From Verrucomicrobia bacterium UBA1200 (GTDB lineage: Bacteria; Verrucomicrobiota; Kiritimatiellia; RFP12; UBA1067): a stretch of DNA of 64,000 nt. The stretch covers positions 1,625-65,624 of the forward strand of contig DBXY01000056.1 in the NCBI GenBank assembly GCA_002309765.1, in the 5' to 3' direction. How positions within the stretch are numbered: the first letter of the stretch is position 1; the number at the start of each line of letters is the position of its first letter. Of the stretch, positions 47,987 through 57,116 are shown piece by piece. The notes beneath the pieces are model-generated. The model was given only the letters and a program-made list of their open reading frames with translations. It made no database searches and was not told the DNA's origin. Made by a program: the position numbers and the translations under genes.

Positions 47987-48664
47987 ATGTCATTTTTCAA
48001 GAACAGCAAAGACGCCGAAACGAAGCAGAAGCCGGTTAAGGATGGGGATGCCGCCACCGCCGAAGTGGATGAGGAGACCGAGAAGGTGACGGAATCCGAG
48101 CCGGAGGAGGTTGCGGCGGAACAGCAGGATGCCGGTGAAGCGGGAGAGGGTCCGACCGAAACCGAGGCGGAACCGTCCGAAACGGAAGAAAATCCGGAGT
48201 CGGCCGAAAAAAAGGAAAAGCCGGACGAGCTTGCGGTACTGAAGGACCGTTACGCGCGGTTGATGGCGGATTTTGACAATTTCCGCAAGCGGGTGGCCCG
48301 CGAATATGAAGAGACCGTAAAACGTAGCAACGCCCGGTTGCTGGAAGAGTTGCTCCCGGTACTCGACGATCTTGAGCTGGCTTTGACCAAAGCCCCGTCG
48401 GCGGACGACCCTATGGTGTCCGGCGTCAAAATGGTCACCGACAAGTTTGTCTCGGTGCTGGAGCGTAACGGTTTAAAGCGTATTGACGCCCGCGGCGAGG
48501 TTTTCGACCCGTCCATTCACGAGGCGCTTTCCATGTTGCCGTCGCCGGACGTGCCGGCGCAAACCGTGATAGATCAGTTCCGTTGCGGATGGACTTTGGG
48601 CGGCAAACTGCTGAGGGCCGCGCAGGTGATTGTCTCTTCCGGTGCGCCTGAGGCCGCTGAATAG
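47987..48664 (+). CDS. grpE: Nucleotide exchange factor GrpE
   Basis: A 225-aa protein, ATG after AGGAG. The first 80 residues are an acidic, disordered Glu/Ala tail, longer than in most GrpE. A coiled-coil helix follows (LAVLKDRYARLMADFDNFRK), then the beta-domain signature (FDPSIHEALSMLPSPDVPAQTVIDQF and GWTLGGKLLRAAQVIVS). GrpE releases ADP from DnaK. It is followed 18 bases later by dnaJ; dnaK is not in the window. Confidence 0.95.
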   Translation: MSFFKNSKDAETKQKPVKDGDAATAEVDEETEKVTESEPEEVAAEQQDAGEAGEGPTETEAEPSETEENPESAEKKEKPDELAVLKDRYARLMADFDNFRKRVAREYEETVKRSNARLLEELLPVLDDLELALTKAPSADDPMVSGVKMVTDKFVSVLERNGLKRIDARGEVFDPSIHEALSMLPSPDVPAQTVIDQFRCGWTLGGKLLRAAQVIVSSGAPEAAE

Positions 48665-48682
48665 TTTACGCGAGGCGCGATT

Positions 48683-49861
48683 ATGGCAGAAAAGCGTGAT
48701 TATTACGAAGTGTTGGGCGTACCGAAGAACGCCAGCGCCGATGAAATAAAAAAAGCCTACCGCAAGGTGGCGATGCAGTACCATCCCGACCGGAATCCCG
48801 GCGACAAAACGGCGGAGGAAAAATTTAAAGAGGCCGGCGAGGCGTACGAGGTGCTTAAGGATCCGCAGAAGCGGCAGCGTTACGACCAGTTCGGCCACGA
48901 GGGCATGAAGAACGCCTGGGGTGGCGGCGGGTTCGATTTCGGTCGTGATTTCACCGGATTCCAGGATATCGACCTTGGCGATATTTTTGAATCGCTCTTT
49001 CACGGCGGCGGCTTCAGCGGCTTTGGCGGTGGTCAGCGCCGCGATCCCAACGGCCCGCAGCGCGGCAATGATTTGCGCTTTGATTTGGAAATTGATTTTG
49101 AGGAGGCGGTGTTCGGCTCCACCCGCACGGTAGACTTGAACGTGAACGGGGAGTGCCCGGATTGCCACGGCTCCGGTGCGACCCCGGGAGCGACCCGCGA
49201 GAAGTGTAAACAGTGCAACGGTCGAGGTTTCGTGGTGATGGGCGGAGGGTTCTTCCAGGTTCGTCAGCCCTGCCCGATCTGCCACGGGGCGGGTACGATA
49301 GTCAAGAACCCGTGCCGGACTTGCCACGGTTCCGGTCAGGTGAAGAAACCCTGCCATATTTCGCTGCGCATTCCGAAAGGCGTGGACACCGGGTCGAGAT
49401 TGCGCTTGGCCGGCAAGGGCGAGAGCGGTCTGCGCGGCGGTCCTCCCGGCGATTTGCATGTGGTGATCCATGTGCGCGACAGCGAGCTGTTCGTGCGGCA
49501 GGATGACGAGCTGGCTTACACGGCATACGTTTCCCCGATCCAGGCCGCGTTGGGCGGGGACATTGAAATTCCCACGCCGGACGGCATCGCCCGGCTGAAA
49601 ATCCCGGCCGGCACCGCGAACGGCAAGGTTTTGCGGTTGCGGGGCAAGGGTATGCCGCGGCTAAACGGCGGGTATGGCGACCTGCATGTCCGCGTTTTGG
49701 TGGAGGTGCCGGACCGATTGTCCTCCAAACAGCGCGGTTTGATGGAGCAGCTTGAATCGACCTTCAGCGCGACCAACTTCCCGCTGCGTCAGAAATCGTC
49801 CGAGGCGGCAGCCACCTTTTTCCGTCGCCGCGATTCGCTTAACAAAAACAACAGCCAGTAG
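48683..49861 (+). CDS. dnaJ: Chaperone protein DnaJ
   Basis: A 392-aa type I J-protein. The J domain (1-70) has HPD in YHPDRNPGDK. A Gly/Phe-rich linker (about 75-125) is followed by the zinc-binding domain with four CxxCxGxG units (CPDCHGSG, CKQCNGRG, CPICHGAG, CRTCHGSG), then the C-terminal substrate-binding domains (GDLHVVIHVRDSELFVRQ). It delivers substrates to DnaK and stimulates its ATPase. It lies 18 bases downstream of grpE, a normal heat-shock arrangement. Confidence 0.96.
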   Translation: MAEKRDYYEVLGVPKNASADEIKKAYRKVAMQYHPDRNPGDKTAEEKFKEAGEAYEVLKDPQKRQRYDQFGHEGMKNAWGGGGFDFGRDFTGFQDIDLGDIFESLFHGGGFSGFGGGQRRDPNGPQRGNDLRFDLEIDFEEAVFGSTRTVDLNVNGECPDCHGSGATPGATREKCKQCNGRGFVVMGGGFFQVRQPCPICHGAGTIVKNPCRTCHGSGQVKKPCHISLRIPKGVDTGSRLRLAGKGESGLRGGPPGDLHVVIHVRDSELFVRQDDELAYTAYVSPIQAALGGDIEIPTPDGIARLKIPAGTANGKVLRLRGKGMPRLNGGYGDLHVRVLVEVPDRLSSKQRGLMEQLESTFSATNFPLRQKSSEAAATFFRRRDSLNKNNSQ

Positions 49862-49873
49862 CCGGAGCAGACA

Positions 49874-50611
49874 ATGCACCGCTGTTTAGTCCAAACCGAG
49901 ACCGTATTGTCCGATGCCGGGGAGCTTGACCGCGAGCGGGCGCACCATTTGCTGAACGTGCTGCGGGTGCGTGACGGCGATGTCGTGGAGTTTTTCGACG
50001 GTTACGGCCATACCCGTAAAATGACGGTAAAACCGTTCGCCAAGCGCGGGTTGGGTTTTACTGCCGCAGAACCGGCGGTGACCGTTGCCCGTCCGGCGGT
50101 GGCGTTGACGCTTTTCGCTTGCGTCAGCAAGGGTAAGCGGATGGATTGGACGGTGGAAAAGGCGGTTGAGCTGAGCGTGTCGCGCATCGTGCCGGTGCTT
50201 TCCGAGCGCACGGTGGTTAAAATCGCCCCGGAGGAGTGCGCTCAAAAGGCGGAACGCTGGATGCGCGTCGCCGAAGACGCGGCCCGCCAGTGCGACGCGG
50301 CATGGCTGCCGGAAATTCTTCCGCCGGTGGGATTTCAGGAAGCCGTAGAAATGTTGCCCACCGCCGCCCCGGTCTTTTTCGGGGCTTTGCTGCCGAAAGT
50401 GCAGCTGTTCCGTGACGGTTTGCGCCCGTGGTTGGACTGTCCTCCTAAGCAGGCCGGATGGTTTGTCGGCCCGGAAGGGGATTTCTCCCCGGATGAGATG
50501 GATCGGCTGATTGCCGCCGGCGCGGTACCTGTCGGTTTGGGTGACCGTATTCTGCGCACCGAAACCGCCTGCATTTACGGACTTTGCGTTCTGAACAGCT
50601 GTTTTCTGTAA
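49874..50611 (+). CDS. rsmE: 16S rRNA (uracil-1498-N3)-methyltransferase RsmE
   Basis: A 245-aa SPOUT-class methyltransferase. An N-terminal PUA-like domain (HHLLNVLRVRDGDVVEFFDG) precedes the catalytic domain with the family motifs KGKRMDWTVEKAVELSVSRI, VGPEGDFSPDE and LGDRILRTETA near the C-terminus, where the knot binds S-adenosylmethionine. It starts 12 bases after dnaJ; rsmE next to dnaJ is a common arrangement. Confidence 0.93.
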   Translation: MHRCLVQTETVLSDAGELDRERAHHLLNVLRVRDGDVVEFFDGYGHTRKMTVKPFAKRGLGFTAAEPAVTVARPAVALTLFACVSKGKRMDWTVEKAVELSVSRIVPVLSERTVVKIAPEECAQKAERWMRVAEDAARQCDAAWLPEILPPVGFQEAVEMLPTAAPVFFGALLPKVQLFRDGLRPWLDCPPKQAGWFVGPEGDFSPDEMDRLIAAGAVPVGLGDRILRTETACIYGLCVLNSCFL

Positions 50612-50706
50612 CGTTATCCGTAAAGTTCCCTTTCTGCCCGAAAATTACATTTGCCCTTATTCCGTAAACCATTTTCCCCTTTTTTTAGCACATTGGCGGT
50701 TTCGGT

Positions 50707-50735
50707 TTTACTTTCGGTGAAATAAATGCTATCAT
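50707..50735 (+). promoter_or_regulatory. Promoter of the 1630-aa surface protein gene
   Basis: -35 TTTACT (50707-50712), 17-base spacer, -10 TATCAT (50730-50735), 64 bases before the start codon. Confidence 0.55.
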
Positions 50736-50799
50736 TAGGGTGTTTGATTTCACTAGGAAAGTTTCATCGCGTCAATCTTGCTGGAGTTTTTTTTGAGCA

Positions 50800-53700
50800 A
50801 TGAAGGGGTTTTTATTGAATATTCGGTTTTGGGCGGTTGCGTTGCTGGCGGCGTTGTCCATAGATACCGCGTCGGCGGCTAGTTTGGGGCATTGGGGTTC
50901 TAGTTTCTCGGAGGCCAAAACGCTGGCCGCGGCCGAGGATCGACCGATTTTGGTGTTGTTCACCAATGACTCCGGGGCATCCCGCTGGTGCAATGATTTT
51001 AACACGAAGGTGTTGCTTACCAGAGATTGGCTGCAACTGATGGCGTGGGAACGGCTGGCGCTGGTTAAGATTAATCTGGGTTCTTCCGCCAGTACGTCAA
51101 ACATGGAGTGGTACGAGCGTATCCGCGACAACGAGTCGCTGGATGTGGACGGTTTCCCCGCGCTGGTGCTTTACGACTCCACCGGCGTCAACCGGCTGGC
51201 GGGGGTTACCTATCGCGCCGCCAACGGATACCAACTCACGACGGAAGGTTTCAGCGATTGGCTGGAAGACGCGATGGGCGATTACTGGATTGAACCCGGC
51301 GATGCCGAGGACGACCTTTACGATCCGGACGATGACACGCCAGCCGGGGCCACGAAACTGCTTTTCGAGCTGATTGAGCAGCAGCAGTTCCACACTTTGG
51401 ACGCTTCCGACCAGGTGGATTGGTTTACTTTCACCCCAGCCCGCGGCACGACATACGCATTCGGGTTGGGGGGCAGCATTGATCCGGTTTACACCACGGC
51501 GGTAACCCGCGACGATTCCAACCGGGTGACCAATACGATTCCATTTTTGACCTTGGTTGGGGATGTCGCCAGCGGGTTGCCGGTGACCAATGTCGTAGAA
51601 ACCTACAGTTGGGTAACCAACGCCACGAGCAGCGGAACCATCAGTCTCAGCGTGGTGGCGGAGGCGGCAGCCGAACAAATCTATGCCATCACCAACGGCT
51701 TGACTTCCGAGCGCTGGATAGCATTCAGTTCCTCCGAAACGAATTTGGCGGCAACCGCCTCCACCGTTTACACCAACGTGATCGATTCTAAGGTGAGTAG
51801 CCGCACCGTTTCTACGGGATCTTCCGTAACCAACGGTTACACGGAGACCCAGTTTGACTACCCGATGTTTAAGATATGGGACGCCGACCGCGCGACCGTG
51901 GTTCAGGAATGTTCGCTGGAGCAACTTGCCGCCGCACCGGTGTTTTTCACCACCAACACCCAGAATCGCGCCTATTGGGTTTCGGTGACCAACCTTAACG
52001 AGTCGGCCCAAACCAATGCTTTTACCGTGACTTACCATGGCGAACAGACCAACGTGACCGATACCGTTCGCCATTATGACCGGTATGAATCCGCATCCGG
52101 TAAATATCTGGTGGTGAGCGGTATCCTTGAGCGGGTGGCTTACACTTTGGCTTCCCGCGAGGTGGTGGTAACCACCAACCGGATTACCGCGTCGCAGCTG
52201 TGGTGGGTGGCCAGTGACGCCGAATGCGCCACTTATGTGGAGACCAACCGCATGGAGGTGGTGTCGTCGGTTGACACCGACACCCGCTATACCAACATCG
52301 GCGAGTTGTCTTATTTGCTGTCATATCGGACTTGGAAACCCGGCATAGTTGGTTTCGGGGCAACCAATATCAGGGTTAAGGAAAGTGCGGCGCGGGTTAA
52401 AATTCCGGTGGTACGCAAAAACGGTTCGTCCCCGCTCTGCATCCGTTACCGCACCGAAGACATTGACGAAGACGGGGTGGCCGCCGCCACGGGTTATTCC
52501 TTGGGCGAAAGCACCGCCGATGCCGCATACGACTACTTCCACCAGTCGGGCTTTATAAAATGGGCGGCCGGAAAAAACACTACCACCAACCTTGAGATTG
52601 AACTGATTCAGGACTTACGACCGGTTTGGGAGGGCGACGAACAATTCCGGGTGATTTTGGAAAGCTACGACCCGGATGATGTTTACATGGCCGGAGCCTT
52701 TTCCTCCGCGACCGCGACGGTGACGATTGTCGAATCGGCAACCAAACAACCCGGCACGGTCGGGTTCAGCGCTTATGCCGTTGACGACGGCGAGCCGACG
52801 GCCATTTCCGGGAAAACGCTGTCGCTGACGGTGGCGGCCGGCAAAACGATTACCTTTACCGTCAGCCGCGACGGCGGTTCCGACGGACCGGCGGAGGCGG
52901 TTGCCACCGTAAGCGGCGGAAAGCTGGAGGACGGTTCCTCTGCGCCGTCGGTTACCGACGAATTGTACTGGGATAACGGCGAGGCGGGCGAGAGTTACGA
53001 CGGGACGTTTACCGTCGATACTTCCGACTACTTGGCCGGGTCAAAGTTGACGGTTCGTCTTTCGGTTGCCGGGGCAGAACCCGCCGCGCTGATTTCCGCC
53101 GCCGTAACGGTGCTGGATTCGGCGGTCGCGGCCAGGGTGTCGGAAACCGCTGTTATTGAGGAGTTCGGCATTTCCGGCTTTAAGAGTGCGGGCGACGCAT
53201 GGTTCTGGAACGGAGACGGGGATTTGTCGATGTTGCCGCAGACCAAAGGCGGCAAGGGTGCCTGCCAGTTGACGTTAAACGGGCCGGGTGTGCTGTCGTT
53301 TGATTGGGCGGTGGACGGTTGGGATGCTGCGGATTCGTTTACCTGTTCCGGCGGTCTGGTGTCGGGCCGCGCCTATTCCGGGGCGGAGGGCAGCGAGGTT
53401 GTTCTGGTGAAAGCCGGCAAGCAAACCGTGACTTGGAGTTACACCAGAAAGTCGGATGACGGCGATGCGGTTCCCGTGCTGTCCAATTTGATGTGGGAGC
53501 CTTTGCCAGCCGCGCAGAATCCCGTTCCGCCGGACCGGTCGTATGGCCAAGAGGACCATTTGAGTTGCGAGATTCCTGAAATGTCGGCGGTCTGCATCGG
53601 ACGCACCTGCGAAGTCACTAACTCATTTTACGAGAGTTACGTGGTAACCGATTACGTCTGCACTTCGCCAAAACGGAACACCATGGTTGCGACCACCGAC

Positions 53701-55692
53701 CCGGCGTTGGTTTTCCTGATTGATGACGATCCCAAAAACAACCAGCGGATCTCTTGGCGGGTGGATACCGCGATTGAGTTGGACGGTGAGCGGGTGGTTA
53801 ATCCCGGCCCGGGCTGGTCTTTTACCTGGGTGGACGCGGATGACAGCACCGACGCTCCAGACCCGCCCGATGTTGTTGACGCGGAAGGAAACTGGGTGTT
53901 GCTGCAGGGCGTGGCATACAATCTCGCTGGGGCGTACGACGAGGCGGAAAACGCCACTCCCGTCAGCGTGGCGGCGGGCCAACTCCCGCCCGGAATGAGA
54001 ATCAATACCAAAACCGGGGCAATCTACGGCGCGCCCACCAAGCCCGGAGTGTTCCCGTTGGTGTTGCGGGCGCGTGGCTGCAGCAGCGTTTCCGTCACCT
54101 TCAGGGTACTGCCGTTGAACCAGTTGACCGGCAACTATTACGGTTGGGTACGCTCGGCCGACGGCGAGGCGGCTGTGCCGTATCAAGGGAATGCCAGCCT
54201 TTCCATGTCGTTGTCCGGCAAGCTGACCGCGAAAGTCGCCATTGGCGGTAACGCCTACGTTTTTACCGGTTCGCTGAACGAAGCCACACTGGAGTTGGAC
54301 GATGAGTCTGGCGACAGCATCGGGTCGTTGTCTTGCGAAGCGTTGTACGGGAAATCGGTCAAAGTGGACGGTGAAACTTACACCAACACCATCAGCGATG
54401 TGGTCATCAGTAGCAAGGGCGTGGTAGAGAGCGCGAATCTGACGCTGTACTCCACGCATCTTGAAGACGGCGAAACAGTGCTGGACGAGACCAATTACAC
54501 CGTCACCCTGTACCTAGACTGTTGGAAGGCTTACCCGAATCTGGCGGCGCCGTTTGCAGGTTATTACACCGCCGCATTGCCGGTTGACCCGGCGTATTAC
54601 AGCGATGACCGAATCCCCCGCGGCAATGGCTTCACCACTTTCACGGTCGGGAAGTCGGGTAGTGTGAAATGGAACGTAACGTTGGCGGACGGTAAAACCG
54701 CCTCCGGGTCGGGAATCTTGATAAATCCGGGGCAGGACGAGTTGCCGGATAATGGCGAGGAATCTGATGCTTTGGCATCAGTGCTGGTGTATCTTTACGG
54801 CAGGCCAACCGGATACAACACTTACGGCGGGGGAATCTCCGGACGGTTGGAACTTTCGGCGGACGAGAATTCGGGTTTGGTCTCCGTAGCCGCTCCGACC
54901 GGGGAGCAGCTGTCTTGGAGGGATAACTCCCCGTTCTGCCTCGCCCCGGATGCCGACGGCAATCTTTCGTCCGGATTTTTGTCGGGCCTGAACGCCAAAG
55001 GCGCCTATTACGATTCCGTGATTAATTTGAGTACCTACTATCTGGGGCGGTCGTTGATCTTTGCCGACAGCGCGGAGTCGCCCGGTGCCGATTTAATTCC
55101 GTCCGATTATGACGGTCCCGGCGGGACTTCCGGTTTCCAGCGCGTAACCTACGACAGCGACTCTTATGACTTGGACAATGACCCGTTCTTGCCGTTCGGT
55201 ACCGCACTGGTGATATCCGACTCCAAGATTGCCGCGCCCAAGCAAAAACTGGTGCGAAGCGGCAGCCAGAGCGGCGGGGCTTGGAGCGGCATCATCTACG
55301 CCGACGGTCAGGATACGTCGGATGACGATTCTGATGATGATGACGATTATTATGATGACGAGGATGAGGACAGCGAGACGAGCTCCGAAGTGTCGCGAAA
55401 CATCAGCAACCTCAATTTCTCGTTCACTCGCGCCACGGGCCTCATTTCCGGGACGTTTTCGCTTTATTACGAGCAGACGCAGACCAACGGATCCTACCGT
55501 AAAAAGACTTCGAAAGTGGCCCTTAAAGGCGTTTATTCGCCGTTTATGTCGGGCCCAAGCGCGGAAGAGGGAGGTTGCCACGGTATGGGTTATTACCTGG
55601 TTCCGACCAAAGAGACCTATTTGGACGCGAAGGGCGTGAAACGGAGTTTCTCGTGCAGCCTGTCGTTGCCGTTTGAATTGAACTGTGAGTAA
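50800..55692 (+). CDS. Giant exported multidomain surface protein
   Basis: A 1630-aa protein with a signal peptide (about 1-27, ending SAAS). Residues about 28-165 resemble a thioredoxin fold (RPILVLFTNDSGASRWCNDF and GFPALVLYDSTG) with a single Cys instead of CxxC. A Calx-beta-like domain lies at about 515-650 (VGFGATNIRVKESAARVKIP). A carbohydrate-binding-like sandwich is at about 785-905 and a putative Ig domain (PPGMRINTKTGAIYGAPTKP) at about 1060-1105. An Asp/Glu-rich stretch (about 1505-1530) may bind calcium. No membrane barrel or LPxTG anchor is visible. It is probably an adhesin or matrix protein. Confidence 0.65.
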   Translation: MKGFLLNIRFWAVALLAALSIDTASAASLGHWGSSFSEAKTLAAAEDRPILVLFTNDSGASRWCNDFNTKVLLTRDWLQLMAWERLALVKINLGSSASTSNMEWYERIRDNESLDVDGFPALVLYDSTGVNRLAGVTYRAANGYQLTTEGFSDWLEDAMGDYWIEPGDAEDDLYDPDDDTPAGATKLLFELIEQQQFHTLDASDQVDWFTFTPARGTTYAFGLGGSIDPVYTTAVTRDDSNRVTNTIPFLTLVGDVASGLPVTNVVETYSWVTNATSSGTISLSVVAEAAAEQIYAITNGLTSERWIAFSSSETNLAATASTVYTNVIDSKVSSRTVSTGSSVTNGYTETQFDYPMFKIWDADRATVVQECSLEQLAAAPVFFTTNTQNRAYWVSVTNLNESAQTNAFTVTYHGEQTNVTDTVRHYDRYESASGKYLVVSGILERVAYTLASREVVVTTNRITASQLWWVASDAECATYVETNRMEVVSSVDTDTRYTNIGELSYLLSYRTWKPGIVGFGATNIRVKESAARVKIPVVRKNGSSPLCIRYRTEDIDEDGVAAATGYSLGESTADAAYDYFHQSGFIKWAAGKNTTTNLEIELIQDLRPVWEGDEQFRVILESYDPDDVYMAGAFSSATATVTIVESATKQPGTVGFSAYAVDDGEPTAISGKTLSLTVAAGKTITFTVSRDGGSDGPAEAVATVSGGKLEDGSSAPSVTDELYWDNGEAGESYDGTFTVDTSDYLAGSKLTVRLSVAGAEPAALISAAVTVLDSAVAARVSETAVIEEFGISGFKSAGDAWFWNGDGDLSMLPQTKGGKGACQLTLNGPGVLSFDWAVDGWDAADSFTCSGGLVSGRAYSGAEGSEVVLVKAGKQTVTWSYTRKSDDGDAVPVLSNLMWEPLPAAQNPVPPDRSYGQEDHLSCEIPEMSAVCIGRTCEVTNSFYESYVVTDYVCTSPKRNTMVATTDPALVFLIDDDPKNNQRISWRVDTAIELDGERVVNPGPGWSFTWVDADDSTDAPDPPDVVDAEGNWVLLQGVAYNLAGAYDEAENATPVSVAAGQLPPGMRINTKTGAIYGAPTKPGVFPLVLRARGCSSVSVTFRVLPLNQLTGNYYGWVRSADGEAAVPYQGNASLSMSLSGKLTAKVAIGGNAYVFTGSLNEATLELDDESGDSIGSLSCEALYGKSVKVDGETYTNTISDVVISSKGVVESANLTLYSTHLEDGETVLDETNYTVTLYLDCWKAYPNLAAPFAGYYTAALPVDPAYYSDDRIPRGNGFTTFTVGKSGSVKWNVTLADGKTASGSGILINPGQDELPDNGEESDALASVLVYLYGRPTGYNTYGGGISGRLELSADENSGLVSVAAPTGEQLSWRDNSPFCLAPDADGNLSSGFLSGLNAKGAYYDSVINLSTYYLGRSLIFADSAESPGADLIPSDYDGPGGTSGFQRVTYDSDSYDLDNDPFLPFGTALVISDSKIAAPKQKLVRSGSQSGGAWSGIIYADGQDTSDDDSDDDDDYYDDEDEDSETSSEVSRNISNLNFSFTRATGLISGTFSLYYEQTQTNGSYRKKTSKVALKGVYSPFMSGPSAEEGGCHGMGYYLVPTKETYLDAKGVKRSFSCSLSLPFELNCE

Positions 55693-55709
55693 CAATCAAG
55701 GAGAGTGAT

Positions 55710-57098
55710 ATGAAGCAAATCAATCGTCGTGGTTTCTTGAAGGGCACAGCGGCTTTTACCGTTACCGCCGGTACATGGCAGGGTTGTACCAGTTTACAGC
55801 TTCCCGAGCCGCGGATTATCGGGGCGAATGAAAAAATCCATCACGCTTGTATCGGTGTGGGGGGGATGGGGTTTCATGATTTCCAGAATTTCCTCTCCCA
55901 TCCGCGGGCGGAAATCGTGGCTATCTGCGATGTGGACGAGAACCATTTGAACCATGCCGCCGAACTGGCCCCCAAAGCTCGCAAATACCGCGACTGGCGG
56001 GAAATGCTGGAGCAGGAGGGAGACAACATCGACTCTGTAAACGCCAGCGTGCCTGACCACATGCACGCCATTATCGCGATGAACGCGATGAAGCGCGGGA
56101 AGCACGTTTACTGCCAGAAACCGCTCTGCCACGATGTCGCCGAGTGCCGTATGCTGGCGGAAACCGTTGCCGGGTCAAAGGTGGTCACCCAGCTGGGCAC
56201 CCAGCACGCGTCTGGCGTCGGCGACCTGATGGCGGTGGCGATGCTGCGCCAACGCGCCATTGGCGATGTTAAGAAAGTTTACCTCTGCTCCAATCGTACC
56301 GGGGCGATCGACACCTACCGTCTGTTGGGCCCGCGTCCGGAACGCGGGGAGACGCCGCCGGCCACGCTGGCTTGGGACTTGTGGTTGGGTACCGCGCCGG
56401 AGCGTCCATTCTCGCCGGGGATTTACCATCCCACCAAGTGGCGGGCGTGGCAGGATTTCGGAACTGGCTGGAGCGGCGATATCGGTTGCCACATCTTTGA
56501 CGCGGTTTGGAAGGGGATGAACCTTTCTGCCGCCACGCCGCCGCTGACCATTAAGGCCGAAGTGCAGGAATCGTGGAAAAACTCCCTTCCGCGCCGTGGT
56601 GACACCTGGCCGCAGAGCGACCACATTACCTGGACTTTTGCGGGCGTACCCGCGTCCGGCAACAAACCCTTCACCTTCGAGTGGTTTGACGGTTTGTTCT
56701 TCCCGCCGGAGGAGGCGCAGGAGTGGTCGATTAAGGCGGGATTCTCCAAGTATCCCGAAGAGGCCGCTTTGGTGATCGGCACCGATGGCGCGTTGCTTCT
56801 TCCCCATACCGGCGGGCCGGTGCTGTTGCCCAAAGAAAAATTCGCTGGCTATGAGCGTCCCAAAGTCGCCGGGCGCAACCATTACCACCACTTCTTGGAC
56901 GGGTGTCTGGGCGTGGCGAAAAACGAGTCGCATTTCGTCCAGACCGGACCGATGGCGGAAGCGATCATCCTCGGCACGGTGGCGATTCGTCGGCCGGACG
57001 AGACCCTGCAGTGGGATTCGAAGAGACTCCGTTTCACCAATGACGCAAACGCGAATGCGCTGTTGCGCCGCACCTACCGCAATGGTTGGGTCATTTAA
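55710..57098 (+). CDS. Tat-exported Gfo/Idh/MocA-family oxidoreductase
   Basis: A 462-aa protein, ATG after AAGGAG. A twin-arginine signal (MKQINRRGFLKGTAAFTVTA) precedes a Rossmann domain (HHACIGVGGMGFHDFQNF, IVAICDVDENHLNHA). GKHVYCQKPLCHDVAECRML carries the family Lys, with QKP in place of the common EKP. The C-terminal domain has NHYHHFLDGC. Exported members keep NAD(P) tightly bound and oxidise or epimerise sugars. It opens a five-gene cluster with 18-37-base gaps. Confidence 0.88.
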   Translation: MKQINRRGFLKGTAAFTVTAGTWQGCTSLQLPEPRIIGANEKIHHACIGVGGMGFHDFQNFLSHPRAEIVAICDVDENHLNHAAELAPKARKYRDWREMLEQEGDNIDSVNASVPDHMHAIIAMNAMKRGKHVYCQKPLCHDVAECRMLAETVAGSKVVTQLGTQHASGVGDLMAVAMLRQRAIGDVKKVYLCSNRTGAIDTYRLLGPRPERGETPPATLAWDLWLGTAPERPFSPGIYHPTKWRAWQDFGTGWSGDIGCHIFDAVWKGMNLSAATPPLTIKAEVQESWKNSLPRRGDTWPQSDHITWTFAGVPASGNKPFTFEWFDGLFFPPEEAQEWSIKAGFSKYPEEAALVIGTDGALLLPHTGGPVLLPKEKFAGYERPKVAGRNHYHHFLDGCLGVAKNESHFVQTGPMAEAIILGTVAIRRPDETLQWDSKRLRFTNDANANALLRRTYRNGWVI

Positions 57099-57116
57099 CA
57101 GTCAGAAAGGCGAGAT

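Noticed and set aside
48473..49471. A 332-codon open frame opposite dnaJ
   Set aside because: It is antisense to grpE/dnaJ, which are certain, and has no homologous features.
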